Shown here in pieces: positions 49,130 through 61,755 of a stretch of DNA of 64,000 nucleotides; positions within the stretch are counted from its first letter, which is position 1, and each line of letters starts with the position of its first letter. The stretch is from Mangifera indica (taxonomy: Eukaryota > Streptophyta > Magnoliopsida > Sapindales > Anacardiaceae): the NCBI RefSeq assembly GCF_011075055.1, contig NC_058148.1, positions 1,941,322 through 2,005,321 of the forward strand, in the 5' to 3' direction. A program made the translations under genes and the position numbers. Below the pieces are notes generated by a model. It was not told where the DNA came from and did no database searches. It saw only the letters and a program-made list of their open reading frames with translations.

Positions 49130-51136
49130 TGTAATACCCAGATTCAGGTGTGCCAGTAAACTCTACTTCCAAAATTACGCTTAGAATTGATTTTATAACT
49201 TATTGTATAAAGAAATTGTAAAAGAATTATTTAAAACTACTAAATGAACAATAATTTTCAAATGAGGTAAAATGGTCATTTAGAAGGATTTAAGAGACAA
49301 AGTGAGAATATAAATTGAATAGCACACTTGAAATTGTATAATGGTACTAAGGGTTTTTGATAATTGGCTAAGGATAAAATAGTAATTTATGGAGAAAGTT
49401 TAGGGTAAATTAGTACAAAATGCTTATTAAACAATCAAACTATTCATTTTCTTCTTCCTTGACTGAGAATTTTCCATAATTTTACTAAAGTTTCTCTTCA
49501 AACAAAAATTTACCAAAAAACCTAGCTGAACCACTTAATTTCTAGAGCCTCCAGTTATAAAAAGTGTAGATCTATCAATTCTGGTAAGTTCTAAGATAAA
49601 ATGTTTAATTTTTAAGATATGTCAAGTTTAGAGGTTTGATGGATGATTATGTTGTTGGTTGATTAAAGTTGCTAGGCAGGAGAAAAGAAGGAGGATAGAC
49701 TTAAATCACCTAATTAGCAAAGAAAAGGTAAAAATTTCATACTTTACATATTTAAATAATTAGAGTTAGGTTATTCAAATAACCTTGTATAAGTGTGTAG
49801 GGTATAAATTATGGTGATTTATGCTTAAAAGAATAAAGAAATTCATTAGGACTTACGATGTAATTTTTTGTCATAAGGGTATTTTAGACATTTCTTATTC
49901 ATAGGGTTAGCTTAGTTGATTTTGTGTATTGAGTATGTGAGAAATGATGAATTGATAGAATAATTTACACTAAAGGTAGGCATATAACTTTAGGCCGTAA
50001 GGATAAATGTGTCATTTTATGTGATATAGGTTAATTTTGCTTAATTATGTGCATGATATGTGTAAAAACCTTTATAATAAATATGTATATTCATATGGAA
50101 TGCATGAGATATATGTAAATGCATGAGAAAATAATCTGATGGGCATATTTCATCTTATGATTATACATGTATACACGAGGAATCATAGCATATGTATGAT
50201 TTCAGAAAAATAAAGAAAGAGGAAAAATATTTTCTAAGTTATGCATGTTTTCGGAAAATGAAAAATAAGTGTTTTTGGTTTTATAATGGCTCATATGATA
50301 CAGGAAAGCAGAAAGCATGCTTAAAATCTTTACACACGAGCTATACTGTGTAGACAACAAAGAAATATGTCAGCTGTATTGTATAGACAACAAAAAAAAA
50401 AAAGAAAAATATGCATGTAAGAGAGGATTGTACCTTATATGGGGACTACAGTACTATCCTGTGTAGTCTAGACCGGTCAATGAAAATATTTGACAAAAAA
50501 AGAATTAGCGAATATTTTATGAAAATCATTTGCAATAGAATCATGTATGCAAGCCTATGTGACTGATAAAGAGTTGAGAAAGATGTACGATCAAAAAGTA
50601 GAAAAGTCATGGCACTCATACATGCATAAATCATAACGAATAACTCAGATTTGTATAGTAAGAAAATGAATAAATGTGTGAATGAAGAGAATTATGATGT
50701 GTGGTTAATGCGTGTTCTGTGTTAATTATTTTGTATGTGAATAGCCTAGATACGCTGAGTATGGAAGAGATTAGTACTGGTATGAAATGCTTTAAGTATT
50801 AAGTATGATTTTCTTACTGAGCCGTGGTTGCTCACTCCGTCTAATTTAATATTTTACAGGTAAAGAGTTGCAGCAAAGGTTTTTGGGGAGTACTAGCGAG
50901 ACATGAGGCTATGGGCGGAAAGCACAATATTTTTATCGATTTATATGTTTTTGGTGTCTATGTGCATATATGTATGTATATGTAACTTTATGTGTATATA
51001 TATACATACACATTTTGGTTTTTATATGTATATATGTAGTTACTGTATTGATGTGTCTATACCTCTATCTGTGGATAGTATATACTCATGAGAATAATAT
51101 ATATATTTTTCTGATTATTAGATATATGTGATTGTG

Positions 51137-51177
<41 letters not shown>

Positions 51178-51423
51178 CTAGTCGTTGAAATTAGTTATAA
51201 AGTTTCTGCGGGTGATAATTTTTATGATAGTTATTATTAAGTATTTATTTTGTTAATTGTGATTAAGTTGATGAAAATCCAGTCGGTTGGTAGGACTGGT
51301 TTGTGTGAATTGCTAATTAGGAGTGTTACAGGGCATAAAAAAATAAAATTTTCCCAGACCCTCTAAAATAGGGGAACTCTTGCCTTTTTTCTATAACACA
51401 CCTATTAGTTAGGGGAGGTTACA
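49130..51423 (+). repeat. 5' LTR of inner Tekay element (2294 bp)
   Basis: Starts TGTAATACCC and ends gaggttaca. It contains an AT-dinucleotide tract at 51137-51176, the counterpart of the tract used as insertion site in the outer copy. Confidence 0.88.
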
Positions 51424-51427
51424 TTTT

Positions 51428-51439
51428 TTGTATCAGAGC
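51428..51439 (+). other. tRNA-iMet primer binding site (Tekay)
   Basis: ttgtatcagagc, one mismatch to the usual site, 4 bp inside the LTR. Confidence 0.82.
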
Positions 51440-51517
51440 ACGATTTTGGGTGCTTAAAGGTAGATATAATAGAATATATATATAGTTTTGCGTTCTAGTA
51501 TTGCACAGGTACCCCTC

Positions 51518-52830
51518 ATGTCTCATAGATCGACTCCCAAGAATCGACTATAGTAAGTTTTTTCTTTGCTTGTATTTAAATAATAGAATAATAAAATCCT
51601 TATGTAGTTACACTTATGCAATATTAATAAAGAGTACCACAAGACGAGGACGGGGTCGTGGAAGGCGTATTCAGAGAGAGACGAGAGAACCGTTTAACCA
51701 TATCCCGTCAAATGGTTCAGGATTTAGGCTAGCAAAAATTAGAGATGTAGTCTATCAAGTGTTGATTAAGAGTCAAGATAGACCTACACATGAAAATATA
51801 GCTAAAGATGCTTTCTGAGATGAGATTAGAAGTGAGATTCATGAGGAGGTCATAGAAGAAATCAAAAATGAAATGAGGAATGAGGGAAATGAGAAGTTAG
51901 AGCTCAAAAAACTTGAGCCCATTTATTCCTTACCTAGTCAGCATACCCCTCATAAATTTAAAGATACTAAAGATCTTTTGGTGGCGTATGAATGGATTAA
52001 GCAGGTGGAAGATACCATGGATTTGTTTCCTATGACCGATAGAGAAAAAGTTTGGTATGTCAGTTTCTTGATAAGAGAAGGGCCTGTGTATGGTGGGATC
52101 TAGTTAAAGAAACCAGAAATATGGATCTGATGACTTGATAAGACTTCAGAAAGGCATTTGAGGCCCAATACAGAACAACTAATATGGTAGTAGCCAAAGT
52201 TTAGGAGTTCATTTCTTTGAAGTAAGGGGAGGGTTCAGTAAAAGATTATTTTACCCGTTTTGATGTCCTATCTAGTTTTGCTCTAAGTATGGTGTGTACA
52301 CCCAGTCTTCAATTGGATAGATTTCTTTAGGGCCTTATACCGGAGATAGCCTTGTATGTGCTGGCTAGATCATAACCTCCTCAAACTTATGAGGAGGCAT
52401 TAAAGAGAGCATTGAGGTTGGAGGTATATGTTAATAAGCTACCCATGAATGCAACCTCCATGACAACACCTCTATCAGTAACAATACCCCATACAGTAAT
52501 GCCGAGTCAGTTAACTCTACCTATTTTGTTGACTGTTTCAGCACTTGTTACAACATCAAGGGATAGTTCAGTTGGCTCCAGTTTCATAAACAGCAAAGGA
52601 AAAAGAAAATTCCAGTCAAAAGCAGCTAGAAAAGGCGGAAAAAAGTGACAAGAAGCCTAGAAAAGAAAATATTCCATAGTGTCAGATTTGTGGGAGACAT
52701 TATAGTGGGGAATGTTGGTATAGATAAAAACAAGTGATTTGTTATAGATGCCAATAACCAGGGCATATAACAAAGGATTATCAGAGTACCAAGGTACCAA
52801 TCCCAATATAGCCACAACAAATCTAGATTC
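51518..52830 (+). pseudogene. Tekay Gag remnant
   Basis: The likely start is MSHRSTPKNRL at 51518, cut by a TAG at 51551. The frame resumes with TTRRGRGRGRR at 51636. Between them lies an 82-bp AT-rich stretch with GTAAGT at its left and AG at its right end; removing it restores the frame. The capsid part includes FKDTKDLLVAYEWIKQVEDTM (52000 region, first residues only), FPMTDREKVWY and, after stops, DYFTRFDVLSSFALSMV and YEEALKRALRLE (to about 52430). Two knuckles, CQICGRHYSGECW and a stop-broken CYRCQ...GHITKDY, lie at 52680-52780. Gag would form the intracellular particle; at least six stops make this copy dead. Confidence 0.85.
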
Positions 52831-52929
52831 CGCCAATATAACTAGAGAGAGGTACTAATGCATGACTCTATACAACTACCTATAGTCAGGTAGAGGGTAA
52901 CCCTTGTACTGTTACTGGTCAGCTCTTAT

Positions 52930-53420
52930 TCCACTATGTTTCCTTGTATGCATTGATTGATTCAAGAGCTACACATTTCTTTATTGCACTAGGGGCTATT
53001 AAAAGGGTGGGTTTAATGCTTGTTAGATCTACCCATTCCATTAGAGTTGAGATGTCGGATGATAGGAGTATGATTACTGATAAGTTGTTAAAGGACCAAA
53101 GGGTAGTGATACATGGGAGAGAGTTAAAGGTGGACTTGATTATATTTGATATGCTTGAGTTTGATGTTATCTTGGGCATGGATTTCTTAGAAAGATATGG
53201 AGTTGAGATTGACTATAGAAAGAAAAAGGCTCGATTCCAATTTGACAATGGGGATCACTTTAGTTTCGAAAAGGGCCATCAACCTAGTATGATTATCAAC
53301 AGTGTAAAGGCACAAAAATTATTGAAAAAGAAGTGTACGGGATATTTAGCTCATGTGATACATGAACGTGATATTCAAAGATTGGGTGTTCAAGAAGTCC
53401 TAATAGTATGAGATTTCTCA
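52930..53420 (+). pseudogene. Tekay aspartic protease, active site mutated
   Basis: A 155-codon open stretch covers the retropepsin domain: ALIDSRATHFF (active-site loop), MSDDRSMITDKLLKDQ, and the LEFDVILGMDFLERYG block. The active-site triad reads D-S-R where D-S/T-G is required, so even this well-preserved domain would be inactive. It follows the knuckles and precedes RT, as in gypsy elements. Confidence 0.86.
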
Positions 53421-53479
53421 GATGTTTTTCTAATAAGTTACTAGGCTTACCTCCAAAGAGAGAGTTGGAGTTCAGTATA

Positions 53480-53893
53480 GAGTTAGAACTTAGATTAGCC
53501 CTAATTTCAATGGCCCCCTATTGGATGGCTCCAACTGAATTATAAGAATTAAAGAAATAGTTACAAGAACTTTTAGATAAACGTTTTATTAAACCTAGTC
53601 ACTCTCCTTGGGAAGCACTTATACTATTTGTCAAAAAGAAAGATGGTTCGCTCCATATGTGTATAGATTGTAGAGAATTGAATAAACTAACAGTGAAGAA
53701 TAAATACCCGTTGCCTTGAATTGATAATTTATTTGATTGGTTGAAGGGAGCTTCTGTGTTCTCCAAAATTGACTTGAGGTTAGAGTATTACCAGGTGAGG
53801 ATTGCAGAGCAAGATATTTCGAAGATAGTTTTTCGGACCTGCTATGGGCACTACGAGTTTGTGGTGATGCCCTTTGGATTGACTAATGCCCCA
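53480..53893 (+). pseudogene. Tekay reverse transcriptase, N-terminal part
   Basis: Shows [20 protein letters not shown], a decayed [13 protein letters not shown] block ([11 protein letters not shown]), [15 protein letters not shown] and [11 protein letters not shown]. The frame is then replaced by antisense LTR sequence. The next expected residues, including the FxDD catalytic motif, are absent. Confidence 0.87.
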
Positions 53894-56479
53894 ACACTCC
53901 TAATTAACAATTCATACAAACCAATCTTACCAACCAACTGGATTTTCATCAACTTAATCACAGTTAACAAAATAAGTACATAATAATAACCATCATAAAA
54001 ATTACCACCCATAAAAACTTTATAACCAATTTTTATGACTAGCCATAGATATACACATATATAGATATATATATACACAATCACATATATACATATAGGA
54101 AATAAAATATATACATATCTACCAATATTTATATCAAGTATATATTTATGCATATATTCACATATACATCAAGACATATAAATCAACAAAAATATGGTGT
54201 CTTTTTCCTTTAGCCTCATGTCTCACTAATGCTCCTTGGGAACCTTTGCTGCAACTTTTTACCTGTAAAATATTAAATTAAACTGAGTGAGCGACCATGA
54301 CTCAATAAGAAAATTATACTCAATACTTAAAGCATTTCATACCAGTACTAATCTCTTTCATACTCAGCGTGTTTGGGCTATTCACATACAAAATAATTGA
54401 CACAAAACACGCATTAAACACATCATAATTCTCTTCTTTCACCCATTTATTCATTTCCTTACGATACAAATATAATTCACTTGTTATGATTTATGCATGT
54501 ATAAGTGTCATAACTTTTCTATTTTCTGATCGTACATCTTTCTCAACTCTTTATCAGCTATATAAACTTGCATGCATGATTCTAATGCAAATGACTTTCA
54601 TAAAATATTTTCTAATTCTTTTTTTTTTTTTTTGTCAAATATTTTCATTAACCAGTCTAGACTACATAAGACAGTACTCGTAGTCACCATACAAGGAACA
54701 ATCCTCTCTTACACTCATATTTCTCTATTTTTTTCTTTGTTGTCTACATAGTACAACTAACATTTTTATTTGATGTCCACACTATACAGTTAATATCTTT
54801 CTTTGCTGTCCATATAGTATAGCTCGCGTGTAAGGATTTTAAGTATGTTTTCTGCTTTCATGTATAACTTAGAAAATGTTTTTCCTCCATCTTTATTTTT
54901 CTGAAATCATGCATATGTTATGATTCCTCATGTATATATGTATAACCATAATATGAAATATGTATATTCATTGTTTTCCCTTATTCTTTTCACTCCTTAT
55001 CAAACATCATATTATTTTCTCATGCATTTATATATATCTCATGCATCAAATTAATTTCAAAATATACAATATAAGCTTAATATAAGCGTTATTCCACATA
55101 TCATGGATATAATTAAATAAAAATTAACCTATATCACATTCAATGACACTTTTACCCTTATGGTAAAAAATTACATTATGAATCTTAATGAATTTTTTTA
55201 TCCTTTTAAGCATAAATCATCTTAATTCTAATACCTTACACATTTGTACAAGTAAAGGTTATTTAAATAGTCTAACTCAAATTACTTTAAGTATATAAAG
55301 TATGAAATTCTTATATTTTCTTTGCTAATTAGGTGATTTAAGTTTATCCTCCTTCTTTTATTTTTCCTAGCAACCTTAATCAACCAAAAATATAATCATC
55401 TATCAAAACCCTAAACTTGACATCTCTTAAAAATTAAATTTTTTACCTTAGAACTTACCAGAATTGATAGATCTACACTTTTTATAACTGGAAGCTTTGG
55501 AAATTAGGTGGTTTAGCTAGGTTTTTTGATGAATTTTGCTTGAAGGAAAAATTTTAGCTAAATTATGGAGACTCTCGGCTAAGGAAGAAGAAAATAAATA
55601 GTTGATGGGTTTTATAAGCCTTTTGGACCAATTTGCCCTTAACATTTTCTATAAATGACTATTTTATCCTTACCCAATTACCAAAAACCCTTAGCACCAC
55701 CATATAATTTCAAGTGTGCCATTCAATTTTCATTCCTACTTTGTCTCTTAAATCCTTCTAAAATGACCATTTTACCCTATTTGAAAATTATTGCTCATTT
55801 AGTAGTTTTCTATAATTCTTTTGCAATTTCTTTAAACAATAAGTTATAAAATCAACTCTAGGGGGAATTTTGGAAGTAGAGTTCACTGGCATACCTGAAT
55901 CCGAGTGTTACAATCATCCTTCTTTTCTTCTTTCTAGCAACCTTAATCAACCAAAAACATAATCATCCATCAAAACTCTAAACTTGACATCTCTTAAAAA
56001 TTAAGCTTTTTATCTTAGAACTTATCAGAATTGATAGATCTATACTTTTTATAACTGGAGGCTCTAGAAATTAGGTGGTTTAGTTAGGTTTTTCGATGAA
56101 TTTTGCTTGAAGGAAAAACTTTAGTTAAAATTATGGAGATTCTCGGCTAAGGAAGAAGAAAATGAATAGTTAGTTGGTTTTATAAGCATTTTGGACTAAT
56201 TTACCCTTAACCTTTTCCAAAAATGACTATTTTATCTTAACCAATTACTAAAAACCCTTAGCACCATTATATAATTTCAAGTGTGCCATTCAATTTACAT
56301 TCTCACTTTGTCTCTTAAATCCTTCTAAAATGACCATTTTATCCCTTTTGAAAATTATTGCTCATTTAGTAGTTTTCTATAATTCTTTTACAATTTTTTT
56401 AAACAACAAGTTATAAAATCAACTCTAAGGGTAATTTTGGAAGTAGAGTTCACTGGCATACTTGAATTTGGGTGTTATA
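53894..56479 (-). repeat. Antisense LTR block of the same Tekay family inside RT
   Basis: Reversed, it reads an LTR fragment (56479-55913, first 567 bp of the LTR) followed by a nearly complete LTR (55912-53894) that lacks about the last 95 bp. It matches the inner 5' LTR in content, for example the MITE-like tail aattaggagtgt and the gttgcagcaaagg stretch. No target duplication is seen, and about 35-40 RT codons are missing at the site, so the block arrived with a deletion. Confidence 0.85.
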
Positions 56480-57272
56480 ATACCAAACACTTGAGATTTG
56501 TGCTACAAAGATTGAGAAAAAAGAAATTGTATGCCAAATTCTCTAAGTGTGAATTCTGGTTGGATCGGATAGTATTTTTGGGACACGTGTTTACTAAGGA
56601 AGGTATAGTTGTAAACCCCAGTAAAGTAGAAACAATACTTAAATGGGCTAGGTCAAAGATGATGAAAGAGATTAGAAGCTTTTTAAGGCTAGTCAGCTAT
56701 TATAGGAAATTTGTACAAGGTTTTACCTGGTTAGCCAAGCCACTACAACTCTTATTAGACAAGGAACTCCTTTTTTATGGACTGATGCTTGTGAAAAGAG
56801 TTTCCAAGAGCTAAAAAGGCGGTTGACTACAACTTTTATTTTAGTATTACCAGAGGAGGGTGTAAACTATGATATTTATTACGATGCCTCGCATAATGGC
56901 TTAGGAGCTGTGCTAATGTAGAGGGGTAAGGTGATAGCGTATGTCTATCGATAGTTAAAAGATTATGAAACACACTACCGTACCCATGATTTAGAATTAG
57001 CGGCAGTGGTTTTTGCTTTAAAAATTTGGAGGCATTATTTATATGAAGTTAAATGTAATATCTACACCGACCATAAAAGTCTAAAATATTTTTTCACTCA
57101 GAAAGACTTGAATATGCGACAAAGAAGATGGTTGGAGCTAGTTAAAGATTATCAATGTGATATTAAATATCAACCAAATAAAGCAAATGTGATAGCTGAT
57201 GCCTTGAGTAGAAAGATTGTCATAGCTTATCTCACCACTCAAATAGAGTTACAGGAGTTTCAAAAGAAATAG
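56480..57272 (+). pseudogene. Tekay reverse transcriptase C-terminus and RNase H
   Basis: Resumes in frame with KHLRFVLQRLRKKKLYAKFSK (first 20 residues only), then FLGHVFTKEGI and the LRLVSYYRKFVQGF thumb region. A frameshift near 56770 leads to RNase H: IYYDASHNGLGAVL with its first acidic residue, a stop, YETHYRTHDLELAAVVFALK, YTDHKSLKYFF and the ADALSRK end. RNase H removes RNA from the hybrid in live elements. Lacking the catalytic motif upstream, this half cannot act. Confidence 0.86.
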
Positions 57273-57289
57273 ATGGAGGTAATAGGGAG

Positions 57290-58756
57290 TCGAGTGGCCA
57301 GATTAGAAATTCAACCTAATCTCCTCATTGAAATAAAAGAAAAGTAAGTAGAAGATTTATGGTGCTAGAAAATGAGTCAATAGATATGTGAGGGGAAAAC
57401 AATTAAGTTTCAAATGATTGATGGCATGCTCAAGTCTAAAAACAGGATATGTATTCCCTAAAATTTGGAATTGAGAAAGAAAATCATAAGTAAAGCACAT
57501 GATAGACTTTACACTGCCTACCCTAAGGGAGTAAAGATGTATCAAGATTTAAAGAAAAGTTATTGGTGGATAGGTATGAAGAAAGATATTGGTGACTATG
57601 TAGCCAAGTGATTGGTATGTCAACAGGTTATGGCCGAGCATCAAAGGCCTTCAGGTTTGTTTCACCCACTTAGTATTCTTGAATGGAAATGAGAAGATAT
57701 TTTAATGGATTTCATCATTAGCCTACCTCAAGTATAGAAAGGTTATAATGCACTATGGGTGATTGTAGATAGATTGACTAAAAGGGTACATTTTATTCCA
57801 GTGAAAGATAGTTTTGCTTCAGATCAATTGGCCCAGATTTATGTATGAGAGATTGTGAGATTACATGGTGTACCCAAAACTATTGTGTCAGATAGAGACC
57901 CCATATTTGTTTCAACTTTTTGAGGTAGTTTACAAAGAGAATTGGGTACTAGGCTGACATTTAGCATAACATATCATCATCAAACAAATGGCCAGACAGA
58001 AAGGGTTAATCAAATACTATAGGATATATTGAGGGTCTGTTGTTTAGATTACAAAATGACCTAGCATGAAATGGTTCCATTGATAGAATTTGCATATAAT
58101 AATAGCTACCAGTCCACCATTAAAATGGCACCATATGAGGCTTTTTATGGAAGAAAGTGTAGATCCCCATTACATTGAGATGACAAAAGAGAGTGAGATG
58201 ATTTGAGTTAAGTTCTTAGGCCTAAGTTAACCCAGAGGATGGTGGAACACATAAAGACTATCAAGACTAGATTGAAGCAAGCTTAGGATAGACAAAAGAG
58301 CTATGCAAATTTGAAAAGGAAAGAAATAAAGTTTCAACTGGGTGACAAAGTTTTTGTGAAAGTAGCCTTTTACAAGCACGTGATGAGATTTAGAAGAAAA
58401 GGGAAACTTGCTCCAAGATTTATTGGCCCATTTGAAATTTTAGAAAGAGTAGGCAAGGTGGCTTATAGACTTACACTTCCACCTAGTATAGATCGAGCTC
58501 ATAATGTATTTCATATTTCTTTGTTGAGAAAGTACATCAACCATCCTTCACATGTATTGAAATCAGATGATGTGGAATTAAAAAAAGATTTAGCTCATGA
58601 GGAGCAACTGGTGCACATACTAAATAGAAAAATAAAAGAGCTCCGAAATAAGACAATTCCATTAGTTAAAGTACTATGGAAGAATAATAAGGTAGAAAAA
58701 GCCACATAGGAGGTTGAGCAACAAATAAGAGAGAGATTTCCTAACCTATTTGTTTA
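57290..58756 (+). pseudogene. Tekay integrase with chromodomain-like end
   Basis: The zinc domain is damaged: the second His of the HHCC set reads Tyr (LYTAYPKG) and one Cys codon is a stop (near 57610). The core keeps the three acidic landmarks: WVIVDRLTKRVHF (57755), IVSDRDPIF (57885) and GQTERVNQ (57990). Stops lie between them. The C-terminal open frame (58311-58709) carries GDKVFVKVAF, APRFIGPFEILERVG (the GPF/Y domain), HNVFHISLLRKY and the LNRKIKELRNK...VLWKN chromodomain-type strand pair, ending after a TAG at RERFPNLFV. In Tekay elements that tail directs insertion into heterochromatin. Confidence 0.88.
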
Positions 58757-58779
58757 AATTTTAAGGACGAAATTCTTTT

Positions 58780-58792
58780 AAGGGGGAAGAAA
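58780..58792 (+). other. Polypurine tract (Tekay)
   Basis: aagggggaagaaa directly before the 3' LTR. Confidence 0.85.
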
Positions 58793-61495
58793 TATAACAC
58801 CTAGATTCAGGTATGCCAGTAAACTCTACTTCCAAAATTATCTCTAGAGTTGATTTTATAACTTTTTGTTTAAAGAAATTGTAAAAGAATTATTTAAAAC
58901 TACTAAATAAGCAATAATTTTCAAAAGGGGTAAAATGGTCATTTAAGAAGGATTTAAGAGACAAAGTGGGAATGTAAATTGAATGGAACACTTGAAATTA
59001 CATAATGGTGCTAAGGGTTTTTGGTAATTAACTAAAGATAAAGTAGTCATTTATGGAGAAGGTTAAGGGTATATTAGTCCAAAATGCTTATAAAAAATCA
59101 AACTATTCATTTTCTTCTTCTTTGGCCGAGAATTCTCCATAATTTTACTAAAGTTTTTCTTCAAACAAAAATTCACTAAAAAATCTACCTAAACCACCTA
59201 ATTTCTAGAGCCTCCGATTATAAAAAGTGTTCATCTATCAATTCTGGTAAGTTCTAAGATAAAAAGTTTAATTTTTAAGAGATGTCAAGTTTAGAGTTTT
59301 GATGGATGATTATGTTGTTGGTTTGTTAAGGTTGCTAGAAAAAAGAAAAGAAAGAGGATAGGCTTAAATCACCTAATTGGCCAAGAATTCTCCATAATTT
59401 TACTAAAGTTTTTCTTCAAACAAAAATTCACTAAAAAAACCTAGTTAAACTACCTAATTTCTAGAGCCTCCGATTATAAAAAGTGTAAATCTATTAATTC
59501 TGATAAGTTCTAAGATAAAAAGTTTAATTTTTAAGATATGTCAAGTTTAGAGTTTTGATGGATGATTATGTTGTTGGTTGATTAAGGTTGCTCGAAAGAA
59601 GAAAAGAAGGAGGATATATTTAAATCACCTAATTAGTAGACAAAAGGTAAGAATTTCATACTTTGCATACTTGAAGTAATTTGAGTTAGGTTATTCAAAT
59701 AACCTTTACTTGCATAAGTGTGTAGGGTATAAAATTAAGGTGATTTATGCTTAAAAGAATAAACAAATATATTATGACTTATGATCTAATTTTTTTTCCA
59801 TAAGGGTATTTTAGATATTTCTTATTCCTAAGGTTAGCTTAGTTGATTTTGTGTATTGAGTATGTAAGAAATGATGAATTGATGGAATAATTTGCACTAA
59901 GGGTAGACATATAACTTTTGGCCATAAGGATAAAAGTGTTATTTTATGTGATATAGGTTAATTTTGCTAAATTATGTGCATGATATGTATAAAAACCATT
60001 ATAATAAATATGTATATTCATATGGAATGCGTGATATATATGTAAATACATGAGAAAATAACCCGATACTCGTGAGGCTTGAAAAGAATAAGGAAAAACA
60101 ATGAATGGGCATATTTCATCTAATGATTATACATGAATACATGAGGAATCATAACATATGCATGATTTCAGAAAAATAAAGAAAGAGGAAAAACATTTTC
60201 TAAGCTATGCATGTTTTCGGAAAATGGAAAACAAGTGTTTTTGGGTTTATAATGACTCATATGATACAAGAAAGCATAAAACATGTTTAAAATCCTTACA
60301 CGCGAGCTATACTGTGTGAACAACAAAAAAAGATATCAGTTATACTGTGTGGACAACAAAGAAAGATATTAGTTATATTGTGTGAACAGCAAAGAAATAT
60401 GTTAGCTATACTGTATGGACAACAAAGAAAAAAAATAGAGAAATATGCATGTAAAAGAGGATTGTACCTTATATAGGGATTACGACTACTGTCCTATGTA
60501 GTCTAGACCAGTCATTGAAAATATTTGACAAACCAAAAAAAAAGAATTAGCAAATATTTTATGAAAGTAATTTGCATTAAAATCAAGTATGCAAGCCTAT
60601 GTGGCTGATAAAGAGTTGAGAAAAATATACAATCAGAAAATAGAAAAGTCATGACACTCATATATGCATAAATTATAACGAGTGAATCATATTTAAATAG
60701 TAAGGAAAGGAATAAATGTGTGAATGAAGAGAATTATGATATGTGATTAATGCGTATTCCGTGTAAATTATTTTGTATATGAATAACTCATACACACTAA
60801 GTATGGAAGAGATTAGTACTGGTATGAAATGCTTTGAGTATTGAGTATGACTTTCTTATTGAGCCGTTGTCACTCACTCCGTTTAATTTAATATTTTACA
60901 GGTAAAGAGTTGCAGCAAAAGTCTCTAGGGAGCACTAGCAAGACATAAGGCTATAAGAGGAAGGTATCACATTTTTATTGATTTATATGTTTTTTTGGTG
61001 TCTATGTGCATATATGTATGTATATGTGACTTTATGTGTATATATATATCTCTTTGACGTATACAGGTGCATATGTACTTACACATATATATATACATAT
61101 ATATATATGTACATTTTGGTTCTTATATGTATATATGTAGTTTTTGTTTTGATGTGCCTATACCTCTATCTGATGGATAGTATATACTTATGGGAATATA
61201 TATATCTTTCTGATTATTGGATATATGTGAGTGTGTATATATATATATATGGCTAGTCATTGAAATAGTTTATAAAGTTTATGTGGGTGGTAATTTTTAT
61301 GATAGTTATTATTAAGTATTTATTTTGTTAATTGTGATTAAGTTGATGAAAATCTAGTTGGTTGGTAAGATTAGTTTGTGTGAATTGCTAATTAGGAGTG
61401 TTATAGGGCATAAAAAAAAAATTCCCTAGGCCCTCTAAAATAGGGAAACTTTTACCCTTTTTTTGTAACACACCTATTGGTTAGGAGAGGTTACA
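58793..61495 (+). repeat. 3' LTR of inner Tekay element (2703 bp)
   Basis: Starts TATAACACC (TG changed to TA) and ends gaggttaca. It is about 0.4 kb longer than the 5' LTR, mostly because of a 255-bp tandem duplication at 59122-59631. Confidence 0.87.
59122..59631 (+). repeat. 255-bp tandem duplication within the 3' LTR
   Basis: Copies 59122-59376 and 59377-59631 both start ttggcc-agaattctccat and include the gatggatgattatgttgttg block. The other LTR copies in the window have it once. Confidence 0.85.
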
Positions 61496-61750
61496 ATATA
61501 TATATGGCTAGTCATTGAAATTGGCTATAAAGTTTCTATGGGTGGTAATTTTTATGATGGTTACTATTAAGTATTTGTTTTGTTAATTGTGATTATGTTA
61601 ATGAAAATCCAATCGATTAGTAAGACTGGTTTGTGTGAATTGCTAATTAGGAGTGTTACAGGGCATTAAAAAAAAATTTCTCAGGCCTTCTAAAATAGGG
61701 AAACTCTTGCCATTTTTCTGTAACATACCTATTGGTTAGAAGAGGTTATA
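61496..61750 (+). repeat. Outer Tekay-type LTR, right part
   Basis: Starts in AT repeats and repeats the LTR end a second time (ggctagtcattgaaattggc to gaggttata). Its final CA has become TA. Followed by GTTTC. Confidence 0.87.
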
Positions 61751-61755
61751 GTTTC

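Larger units (their letters stand above)
49130..61495 (+). mobile_element. Tekay/Del-type gypsy chromovirus inserted in its own family's LTR
   Basis: LTRs 49130-51423 and 58793-61495, primer site, gag-pol and purine tract are all present. It is flanked by ATATA (49125-49129 and 61496-61500), although this lies in AT repeat DNA. Large LTRs (2.3 kb and more) and the C-terminal chromodomain-like end (LNRKIKELRNK...VLWKN) point to the Tekay/Del clade. Many stops and an antisense LTR block in the RT make it inactive. Confidence 0.88.
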
